Origin: Scatosoma sp045660265
GTDB taxonomy: Bacteria > Bacillota > Clostridia > Christensenellales > Borkfalkiaceae
NCBI GenBank assembly: GCA_045660265.1
Contig: JAZRDM010000061.1
Coordinates: 33,241-97,240, forward strand
Length of the DNA: 64,000 bases
Direction: 5' to 3'
Part shown: piece after piece, positions 49,818 to 55,919 of the stretch
Layout of the letters: every line of letters begins with the position of its first letter
How positions within the stretch are numbered: position 1 is the stretch's first letter
Program-made: the position numbers and the translations under genes
Notes under the pieces: model-generated
Database searches by the model: none
Told to the model about the DNA's origin: nothing
What the model saw: only the letters and a program-made list of their open reading frames with translations

Positions 49818-52118
49818 TTAGCTTTTCGTCCGCTTTTGTTTTGCACATTCAGGACAACCTTTGCCATTGTTTCTATTAGCAATCGTCGCTTGCCATTCGT
49901 GTCCTTTATTGCATTTCCACCAGACTTTTTTGTTACTACCCACAGTAACATCTCCTGGCTTTAAGTTGCTGTTCTTTTCAAAATTCCATTCACTTGCCAA
50001 TTGAGGATTTATTGTCGTTAAATCATTTTTGCCTTTAATAACATATTTCCCAGCACAATATGGGCAACCTCTACCACGATTTCTATTGTAAATATTTGCT
50101 TGCCATTCGTGTCCCTTACTACATTTCCACCAGACTTTTATCCCACTTTTAGCAGTAAAATCTTCTGGTCTCAAATCGCCATTCTTATCATAATTCCATT
50201 CGCTTGCTAATTCTGGATTTAATGTGACTAAATCACTTTCACCTTTAATAACATATCTGCTAGCACAATAAGGACAGCCTTGCCCAGCGTTTCTACTGTT
50301 TATCCGTGCTTGCCATTCATGCCCTTTTTTACATTTCCACCATATTTTTACACCACTACCAGCAGTAAAATCTTCTGGTTTTAAATTGCCGTTTTTATCA
50401 TAATTCCATTCAATTGCTAATAGTGGATTGATTGTTTGTAAGTCATTGTATCCTTTTAGAACCATTTGTCCTGTACAATATACACATCCATTGCCATTGT
50501 TTCTATTAGCAATCGTCGCTTGCCATTCGTGCCCTTTATTGCATTTCCACCAGACTTTTTTGTTACTACCCATAGTAACATCTCCTGGCTTTAAGCCGCT
50601 GTTCTTTTCAAAATTCCATTCACTTGCAAGTTTTGGATTAATAGTGGCTAGATCGTTATAACCTGTTAAAACTTGTTTATTTGAACAAATAGGACATCCT
50701 GTTCCATTATTTCTACTAGCTATCCTTGCTTGCCATTCATGTCCTTCATAACACTTCCACCAAACTTTTTTACCGCTATTTGCCATAAAATGTTCTGGTC
50801 TGGAATTGCCATTTTTTTCATAATTCCATTCACTTGTCAATGTCGGGTTAGTGTTTAAAATAGAGTTCTCTTTTTCTGTATATTCTCGTAAATTATCTAT
50901 TGCAATAGCATCCCTATTTAAGTCAATATCAATAATAAAACCAACGATTTCACTTAGAATTTTTTGTGTTATTATCCCTAATCCTTTTTGATTTTTATCG
51001 ATAGTAAAATCAATTGAACTATCGTTCAATAAAGGTAAACCTTCTCTTATTCTATAAAGTTTAATTCCATCATTTTTACATTTATGATTTTTCACTAAAT
51101 CTTTTTTTGTTTTACTTTTATGATAAAAATACCCATCATATTCAATAGCGATTTTTTTTGATGGAATATAAATATCTAATTCATATCCTTTTCCTTTATA
51201 ACCATGTTCCACTTCTAAACCGCATTGTTTTAAGTAATATAAAAATACGTATTCAGGGAAGGATGTGTTTCTTTCAGCATTACAAACAGGACAACCAATT
51301 CCTTTATGTCTATTATTTATAATTGATTGCCACTCGTGTCCTTTGGAACACTTCCACCAAACCTTTTTATTGCTACCCACAGTAACATCTTCTGGTTTTA
51401 GGTCACCATTTCTTTCATAATTCCACTCTTTTGCCAATGCAGGATTGAGAGTTCCTAAGTCATTATATCCTTTCAATGTTTTTTGATTAGAACAATATGG
51501 ACAACTATGACCATTATTTCTATCTCCAATTATTGCTAGCCACTCGTGCCCTTTATTACATTTCCACCAAACCTTTTTATTGCTACCCACACTAACATAT
51601 TCTGGTTTTAAGTCACCGTTTTTTTCATGATTCCACTCTTTTGCCAATGCAGGATTAAGAGTTCCTAAGTCATTATATCCTTTCAATATTTTTTGATTAA
51701 AACAATACGGGCAACTATGACCAGATTTTCTACTATAAATTACTGCTTGCCACTCGTGCCCTTTGGAACACTTCCACCAAACCTTTTTACCACTATTTGC
51801 AGTAAAATTTTCAGGTCCTAAATCACCGTTCTTTTCATAGTTCCATTCATTCGCTAAGCTTGAATTAAGTGTTGCCAAATCATTATAACCTAGTAAAACT
51901 TTTTTTCCTGAACAATGTGGGCAACCCCTGCCACGATTTCTATTTGCTATCATAGCCTGCCATTCATGTCCGTTATTGCATTTCCACCATACCTTTTTGC
52001 CACTGCCAAGAGTAATAGTTTCAGGCGTAAGACATTCTTCATTATTCTTCTCCCAATTCCATTCCGCCATAAGTCGAGCATTATCACTCAAATATTGTTT
52101 CTCTTTCTTTTCCACCAT
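49818..52118 (-). CDS. Nine-repeat zinc-ribbon (DUF4379-type) protein with embedded nuclease domain
   Basis: A 766-residue protein. Nine ~68-residue repeats share the pattern L.TLNP.LA.EWN(Y/F)EKNGDL.PEDVT.GS.KKVWWKC.KGHEWQA.I..R..G.GCP.C. The WKC..GHEW...CP.C Cys/His set is the treble-clef zinc ribbon of DUF4379. Four repeats lie at ~10-285, then a non-repeat insert (~290-420), then five repeats to the end. The insert, EYVFLYYLKQCGLEVEHGYKGKGYELDIYIPSKKIAIEYDGYFYH in outline, has the E...D-x-D/E-x-K-like order of Vsr/DUF559-type PD-(D/E)XK nucleases. It is the only gene of island module A. DNA binding by the array and cleavage by the insert are inferred. Confidence 0.8.
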   Translation of the reverse strand: MVEKKEKQYLSDNARLMAEWNWEKNNEECLTPETITLGSGKKVWWKCNNGHEWQAMIANRNRGRGCPHCSGKKVLLGYNDLATLNSSLANEWNYEKNGDLGPENFTANSGKKVWWKCSKGHEWQAVIYSRKSGHSCPYCFNQKILKGYNDLGTLNPALAKEWNHEKNGDLKPEYVSVGSNKKVWWKCNKGHEWLAIIGDRNNGHSCPYCSNQKTLKGYNDLGTLNPALAKEWNYERNGDLKPEDVTVGSNKKVWWKCSKGHEWQSIINNRHKGIGCPVCNAERNTSFPEYVFLYYLKQCGLEVEHGYKGKGYELDIYIPSKKIAIEYDGYFYHKSKTKKDLVKNHKCKNDGIKLYRIREGLPLLNDSSIDFTIDKNQKGLGIITQKILSEIVGFIIDIDLNRDAIAIDNLREYTEKENSILNTNPTLTSEWNYEKNGNSRPEHFMANSGKKVWWKCYEGHEWQARIASRNNGTGCPICSNKQVLTGYNDLATINPKLASEWNFEKNSGLKPGDVTMGSNKKVWWKCNKGHEWQATIANRNNGNGCVYCTGQMVLKGYNDLQTINPLLAIEWNYDKNGNLKPEDFTAGSGVKIWWKCKKGHEWQARINSRNAGQGCPYCASRYVIKGESDLVTLNPELASEWNYDKNGDLRPEDFTAKSGIKVWWKCSKGHEWQANIYNRNRGRGCPYCAGKYVIKGKNDLTTINPQLASEWNFEKNSNLKPGDVTVGSNKKVWWKCNKGHEWQATIANRNNGKGCPECAKQKRTKS

Positions 52119-52324
52119 AATACTCTCCTCTCACAATTTGTTTTAACTATTATACTACAATTCCCGTGAAAATTCAAGCGTTTAACTATTTTTCACAAAA
52201 TTCTTAATATTCAGGGTGACAATTTTTCAAAAATGGGGATTTTCGCCCGAAACACGATAGGGTTTCTTGATGTGTTTCGTGCTACTACTAATTCCATAGA
52301 GAAAAATACTACGAAAAAGCAAAA

Positions 52325-52366
52325 CACACGCCGCTACACCTTAAAAATCAAGGTTAGTGACGTGTG
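52325..52366 (-). terminator. Terminator-like hairpin before the tmRNA-end copy at 52373
   Basis: Nested stems cacacg/cgtgtg and acctt/aaggt. It directly precedes the tmRNA-end copy, in the same position as the terminators at the other copies. Confidence 0.5.
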
Positions 52367-52371
52367 CTGGA

Positions 52372-52525
52372 TTGGTGGAGATGGTGGGAATTGCGCCTTT
52401 AGCGGCGCGCCCCACTCGACAATTATCAATTGTCGCCTTTGCCATTCACTTCTTTGTTTCACCTGTTTATTCTAGGCAAAGCGTATTGCTCTCGCAAAAC
52501 GGCTCCCACCCTCAATTCCCACCAT
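52372..52525. repeat. tRNA-end mini-element, copy E3 (at a tmRNA-end copy)
   Basis: Starts with a 22-bp exact copy of the tmRNA 3' end (compare 62222-62243). The element (52381-52525, 145 bp) has perfect 13-bp terminal inverted repeats, atggtgggaattg and caattcccaccat. The core is the family's: cgcctttagcggcgcgcc, cgacaatt-atc-aattgtcg, then a spacer and a tattgc-tctc-gcaaaa hairpin. The surrounding gap 52119-52610 contains no gene. Confidence 0.9.
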
Positions 52526-52586
52526 ATTTTCGGTCTATACAAAAAGAAACAACCGCCCTTTCAGGCGGTTGTTCTTTTTGGTGGAG
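52523..52586. repeat. Island boundary repeat, right copy of pair A
   Basis: Matches 49556-49619 at 62 of 64 positions: cat-attttcggtctatac, terminator stem aacaaccgcc/ggcggttgtt, then tggtggag. The pair encloses the zinc-ribbon gene and mini-element E3 with a period of 2967 bp. The end overlaps pair B's left copy. Confidence 0.88.
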
Positions 52587-52612
52587 CAAGCGCAACGTAA
52601 GTTGAACCGATT
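52579..52612. repeat. Island boundary repeat, left copy of pair B
   Basis: 34-bp sequence tggtggagcaag...aacgtaagttgaaccg..tt, repeated at 53831-53864 with five mismatches. On the minus strand it reads ggttcaac...ctccacca, a T-loop-like motif and CCA-type end. The stop codon of the 152-aa gene lies at its right edge. Confidence 0.8.
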
Positions 52613-53069
52613 AAATATTACGATATTTGGCGTTGACAGTAATAAAACTTCCATTTCCTTGGCTTCTATGTATAGTAATAATCCCTGCCCAAGCAAGAAT
52701 ACCTGAATAATATGTAGAGCGACGAGTAACAGACATTCCATTTTCTGAAAACAACAACTCACTTGCAATAAATCCTTCCATGCAATCATAGGAGATTTCT
52801 TCTCCAAGCTTGCCGCCATTCATTGCTATAACATCGCCACGATACATTTTACCGCCCAATGAATTTGCTTTCTTTACAATTTCGTCAAAATGCTCCCATT
52901 CCAATATATAATTTGGCAATTTATCCGTTTCTATACCCATACCTGTAGGGGAAGCCCAAAAAGCTATGGGATTGCCTCTTAAAGTGAGCATTAACGCTTT
53001 TCCTCCGTTTGCTTTTAATTTTTCTTTTATAATAATACTAATTTGATTTTCTTTCTTGAAAAATCCCAT
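52611..53069 (-). CDS. Island protein of unknown function (152 aa)
   Basis: A 152-residue soluble protein. It reads as one beta-rich domain: AFWASPTGMGIETDKLPNYILEWEHFDEIVKKANSLGGKMYRGD, then EEISYDCMEGFIASELLFSENGMSVTRRSTYYSGILAWAGIITIHR. Basic residues dominate the N-terminus. No motif is recognised. It is in island module B, 14 bp downstream of the 131-aa gene and so in the same operon. Confidence 0.6.
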   Translation of the reverse strand: MGFFKKENQISIIIKEKLKANGGKALMLTLRGNPIAFWASPTGMGIETDKLPNYILEWEHFDEIVKKANSLGGKMYRGDVIAMNGGKLGEEISYDCMEGFIASELLFSENGMSVTRRSTYYSGILAWAGIITIHRSQGNGSFITVNAKYRNI

Positions 53070-53083
53070 AATACTTACCTTCC

Positions 53084-53479
53084 TTAATATAAATTTCTCT
53101 CAAATATAACTTTTTTATTTTCTGCATCAACTTTTGCTTTGTAACCTAATTTCAACCAGCTTTTTGCATACGTGTGATATTCCGTATTTGCCCAATAAGA
53201 CTGCGGAAGATTATGAGCGCTTGCGGGCAAGGCAAACCCCAAAATATCTTCCAACTGTTCATAAGATAACACTATTCGCTTTTCCCAACTTTCATATAAA
53301 AACTCTGATAACGCCTTATATTTGCTATTTGTGCATTCTACAGGGAAAGTAGGGCGGTCCACGCAAGGTACGCTTGCACTTTGTTGTAAATTGCTCTTTT
53401 CTTCTAATTGAGAAACTCTTTTTTCTAATTCTTCAATGCGATTGTACAACTTTACAATATCTGATAACTCTATCTGCAT
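53084..53479 (-). CDS. Coiled coil plus DUF7662-like domain protein
   Basis: A 131-residue protein. Residues 5-35 are a leucine-zipper-like coiled coil (LYNRIEELEKRVSQLEEKSN). Residues ~52-131 match the pattern of a small domain seen in defence and phage-related proteins, DUF7662: KYKALSEFLYES...SYEQLEDILGFALPASA...YWAN...YAKSWLKLGYKAKVD...KVIFER. Its likely role is nucleic-acid or protein binding; function is not established. It heads the two-gene operon of module B. Confidence 0.65.
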   Translation of the reverse strand: MQIELSDIVKLYNRIEELEKRVSQLEEKSNLQQSASVPCVDRPTFPVECTNSKYKALSEFLYESWEKRIVLSYEQLEDILGFALPASAHNLPQSYWANTEYHTYAKSWLKLGYKAKVDAENKKVIFERNLY

Positions 53480-53611
53480 TTTTATAACTCCTATAACTGT
53501 AAATTTTTAATACTTTGGCCAAGTACAATTATAGTATAACACAACTCGAACTTGTAGTCAATAGTTTTTAATAACTTCTTTAATATTTTTTCAACTTTTT
53601 TTTAAACAAAT

Positions 53612-53677
53612 TAAAAAACCTAAATCAAACCATAGATGGTTCAATTTAGGTTTAACTTGGTGGAGATGGTGGGAATT
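53612..53677. repeat. Island boundary repeat, left copy of pair C
   Basis: 66 bp that match 62177-62242, next to the real tmRNA end, at 64 positions. Contains the aacctaaa/tttaggtt hairpin terminator, then cttggtggagatggtgggaa, an exact tmRNA 3'-end copy. The pair encloses the restriction-modification genes and the serine recombinase with a period of 8565 bp. It is a candidate attL. Confidence 0.9.
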
Positions 53678-53796
53678 TGGCTTCGCCAAAGTGTCGTCGC
53701 TCGAAAACCGTTACGAAAAAGTTTAGCCGTTTCGTATCTCGCTCCTCGCGTGAACCCACGAGAATTCGCGCCTTCTCGCAAACACCATCTCCACCA
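53659..53796. repeat. Mini-element E4 with different core, tmRNA-end termini
   Basis: 138 bp with perfect 13-bp terminal inverted repeats, ggtggagatggtg (53659-53671) and caccatctccacc (53783-53795), i.e. both ends are tmRNA 3'-end sequence. Inside are a ttggc-ttc-gccaa hairpin and an acgaaa...tttcgt pairing. The core is unlike E1-E3. No gene. Confidence 0.78.
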
Positions 53797-53864
53797 CACG
53801 AAAAAAGACGCCCGAAGGCGTCAATTCGTGTGGTGGAGCGAGTTTAACGTAAGTTGAACCGCTT
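53795..53864. repeat. Terminator and right copy of repeat pair B
   Basis: A hairpin, cacacgaa...gacgcc-cgaa-ggcgtc...ttcgtgtg (53795-53832), abuts tggtggag and the 34-bp repeat (53831-53864) that matches 52579-52612. On the minus strand it would end transcripts from the 180-aa gene. Confidence 0.78.
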
Positions 53865-53872
53865 AATAATAT

Positions 53873-54415
53873 TTATTCCCGTGAAATTTCTTTTTCGGTT
53901 TCCAATTTTTTCAGTCTCTTTTCCCAATCATACATTTTTACGAAAAACATAATAATTTCAATAAGAGATGCAACCGACAAACTACCTAATATCCAATTTA
54001 TTATAGGAGACAATTGTTCCTGAATGCCTAAATAATAAGTAACAACGGTGCAAGCTATTAGCTGTAAAATAGGAACAGCCAAAAGCAATATAATAGCCGT
54101 ATAAGAAATTTTGCTTAATTTTGTAACAGCTTTATAAAAATCCTTTGTTTTTTGAATCTCTGCCTTTAATTCACTTACCTGTTCATTAAATTTTTGAACT
54201 TCTTTGTACTGATTAGCCATTATTTGTTCAAGTGCGTTTCCTTGTTGCATTGTAGAATTAGGAGAAGTTTCCGTTAAAGAAACCCCGTTACTTCTTCCAT
54301 TTTTTGTGGCTACTCCCGCATTTTGTGCGGAAAAATATGCTTGCGTTTTAGATTTGGGCAGTTGACCCCCGTTATCAGTATTCGCTTTTTGCTTTTTATA
54401 AGGCTCTCTTTCCAT
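53873..54415 (-). CDS. Membrane protein with coiled coil, last gene of the Vsr operon
   Basis: A 180-residue protein. Residues 1-60 are polar and disordered (Lys/Gln/Asn-rich). Residues ~65-95 form a coiled coil (NQYKEVQKFNEQVSELKAEIQK). Two membrane helices follow (AIILLLAVPILQLIACTVVTYYL and INWILGSLSVASLIEIIMFFV). A basic C-terminal helix (EKRLKKLETEKE) ends it. Its ATG overlaps the stop of the 226-aa gene by one base, so the two are translationally coupled. Function unknown; a membrane effector or anchor for the 226-aa protein is conceivable. Confidence 0.6.
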   Translation of the reverse strand: MEREPYKKQKANTDNGGQLPKSKTQAYFSAQNAGVATKNGRSNGVSLTETSPNSTMQQGNALEQIMANQYKEVQKFNEQVSELKAEIQKTKDFYKAVTKLSKISYTAIILLLAVPILQLIACTVVTYYLGIQEQLSPIINWILGSLSVASLIEIIMFFVKMYDWEKRLKKLETEKEISRE

Positions 54416-55095
54416 TATATCAGCTCCTTTAACGCCTTTGGAGTCAATTTTGACATTGCGTTAGACAGTATATCGTAAATTTCTTCTATGGTTAAAACAT
54501 CATCATTAGGGTTATTATTAAAATCCAACTGGAAAATAACGCCCTTATAATCTTCCGCAGAACCATTATCATTGTTAATATGTAAATTTCCTGCATTGAC
54601 ATTAAGAATATTATTATAAACTTTCTTTTTTATTAAGGTTTGTTTGTTACTTCGAATCCCTATTTCCGTATCATTAACACAATAAGGAATTTTTATATAT
54701 TTTTGATATATTTCTTGTACGTTTTCCGCTGTTAATTTGAAAAGAGTAAAAATTACCCCAACCCTTAATATATCATTATTATTTTTAACTGTTTTACAGT
54801 ATTTTTTTATAATATCTTCATTTAACTTAAATGATTCATTCGGTGTTTTATCATCGTGAAAATCAGAGTTTACGAATAAATCAACTCGGTTCCTTGCTAC
54901 ATTAAGAGCAAATTTATTATCTTTTGAGTTTATTTGTGCAAGGGGTATATCTAAAAGGTCAATAGGCAAATTTTGAATATTAGGCATAGAATCCATAATA
55001 CCATTCAAGCCTTCGTTTATATTATTCATTACAAGGTCGGGGCGCTCTATTAAATCTTTTGTAAACAAGGCAATTTGTGTCGATATAAGTTTCAT
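54415..55095 (-). CDS. Unknown 226-aa protein coupled to Vsr
   Basis: A 226-residue soluble protein: MKLISTQIALFTKDLIERPD, then an Asn-rich region (GIMDSMPNIQNLPIDLLDIPLAQINSKDNKF), RVDLFVNSDF, VGVIFTLFKLT, and a C-terminal segment KGVIFQLDFNNNPNDDVLTIEEIYDILSN. It overlaps vsr by 4 bp (ATGA type) and the membrane gene by 1 bp. The strict coupling with vsr implies a shared task in the restriction-modification module. No motif recognised. Confidence 0.6.
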   Translation of the reverse strand: MKLISTQIALFTKDLIERPDLVMNNINEGLNGIMDSMPNIQNLPIDLLDIPLAQINSKDNKFALNVARNRVDLFVNSDFHDDKTPNESFKLNEDIIKKYCKTVKNNNDILRVGVIFTLFKLTAENVQEIYQKYIKIPYCVNDTEIGIRSNKQTLIKKKVYNNILNVNAGNLHINNDNGSAEDYKGVIFQLDFNNNPNDDVLTIEEIYDILSNAMSKLTPKALKELI

Positions 55096-55514
55096 ATTAT
55101 GTTCTCCTGTATTAAAATATAAATTTTTTTCTTCAAGTTTTCAAAATTCTTCTTTTTTAATTCGCATTCCCAAATACGAATTACCGTCCAACCGCGTTTC
55201 TCAAAAAGTGCGGTTATTTCTTTATCGTGGCGCATATTACGTTCGCGCTTTTTTTGCCAAAACTCCGCATTATCGGCAGGGCGCGTATTTCGGCAATCGT
55301 GTCCGTGCCAAAAACAACCGTCAACGAAAATAGCGATTTTCTTATCGAGAAACACGAAATCTGGATGTCCTTTAACTTTATAATTACGCCGCCAACCGAT
55401 AATACCGTTTTCCTTGAAAATTTTAATCAATCTAATTTCCGTTGTTTTATTTTGTTTAGAATGTACTGCGCTCATAATTTTAGAGCGTTTTTCTTTCTCG
55501 AAAATATCCGCCAT
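55092..55514 (-). CDS. vsr: Very short patch repair endonuclease
   Basis: A 140-residue mismatch endonuclease that nicks beside T:G mismatches arising from deamination of 5-methylcytosine. Signature residues are intact: KRSKIMSAVHSKQNKTTEI at the start, HPDFVFLDKKIAIFVDGCFWHGHDC in the middle (catalytic Asp and zinc ligands), and RDKE/RHDKE, IWECEL toward the end. Length is normal. It is transcribed divergently from the double C5-methyltransferase, whose product explains the need for Vsr. It leads a three-gene operon. Confidence 0.94.
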   Translation of the reverse strand: MADIFEKEKRSKIMSAVHSKQNKTTEIRLIKIFKENGIIGWRRNYKVKGHPDFVFLDKKIAIFVDGCFWHGHDCRNTRPADNAEFWQKKRERNMRHDKEITALFEKRGWTVIRIWECELKKKNFENLKKKIYILIQENII

Positions 55515-55539
55515 TACTCAATATCCTTTTTATACCAAT

Positions 55540-55568
55540 AGTATAGCATATTTTTTGTGTTTTTGCAA
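55540..55568 (-). promoter_or_regulatory. Promoter of the vsr operon
   Basis: Minus strand TTGCAA (55568-55563), 17 bp, TATACT (55545-55540), extended by TGC before the -10. Confidence 0.82.
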
Positions 55569-55620
55569 TTAGAAATAATAAACCAATAAGATAATTTTAT
55601 CGCAATATATATCAAAAAAA

Positions 55621-55661
55621 ATCACCGATATACAGGATAAAACATTTGATATATCGGTGAT
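55621..55661. promoter_or_regulatory. Palindromic operator candidate of the XRE regulator
   Basis: Inverted repeat atcaccgatata (55621-55632) / tatatcggtgat (55650-55661) with a 17-bp centre. The right arm overlaps the -35 box of the regulator-methyltransferase promoter. It lies between the two divergent promoters, the expected place for an autoregulatory site. Confidence 0.7.
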
Positions 55662-55674
55662 TTTATGTTATAAT
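55646..55674 (+). promoter_or_regulatory. Promoter of the XRE-methyltransferase-restriction operon
   Basis: TTGATA (55646-55651), 17 bp, TATAAT (55669-55674), with TGT extension of the -10. Confidence 0.85.
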
Positions 55675-55703
55675 AGTTTAAATATCTTATTTGAGGGCAA
55701 ATA

Positions 55704-55919
55704 ATGCAAATATCATACAACAATTTATGGAAACTTTTAATTGACCGCAATATTAAAAAACAGGAATTAAAAGAAGCAACGGGGTTAGGCTCTACCACTA
55801 TGACAAAATTAAACAACAATCACCTTGTTTCTATGGAAGTAATGATGAAGATTTGCTTCTTTTTGCAATGCGATATTGGAGAAGTTATGAGCTTTGCTTT
55901 TCACAAGGAGAACGACTAA
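55704..55919 (+). CDS. XRE-family regulator (C-protein-like)
   Basis: A 71-residue helix-turn-helix protein of the Cro/CI type: LLIDRNIKKQELKEATGLGSTTMTKLNNNHLVSMEVMMKICFFLQCD is the five-helix fold. Size and position just upstream of a restriction-modification pair fit a controller (C) protein that delays the restriction enzyme until methylation is established. Its stop TAA overlaps the methyltransferase start (taatg at 55917-55921). The palindrome at 55621 overlapping its own promoter is the probable binding site. Confidence 0.85.
   Translation: MQISYNNLWKLLIDRNIKKQELKEATGLGSTTMTKLNNNHLVSMEVMMKICFFLQCDIGEVMSFAFHKEND

Noticed and set aside
49760..49951. 63-codon frame at the end of the zinc-ribbon gene
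   Set aside because: It is mostly the shadow of the 766-aa gene in another frame; the short non-overlapping tail carries no recognisable motif.
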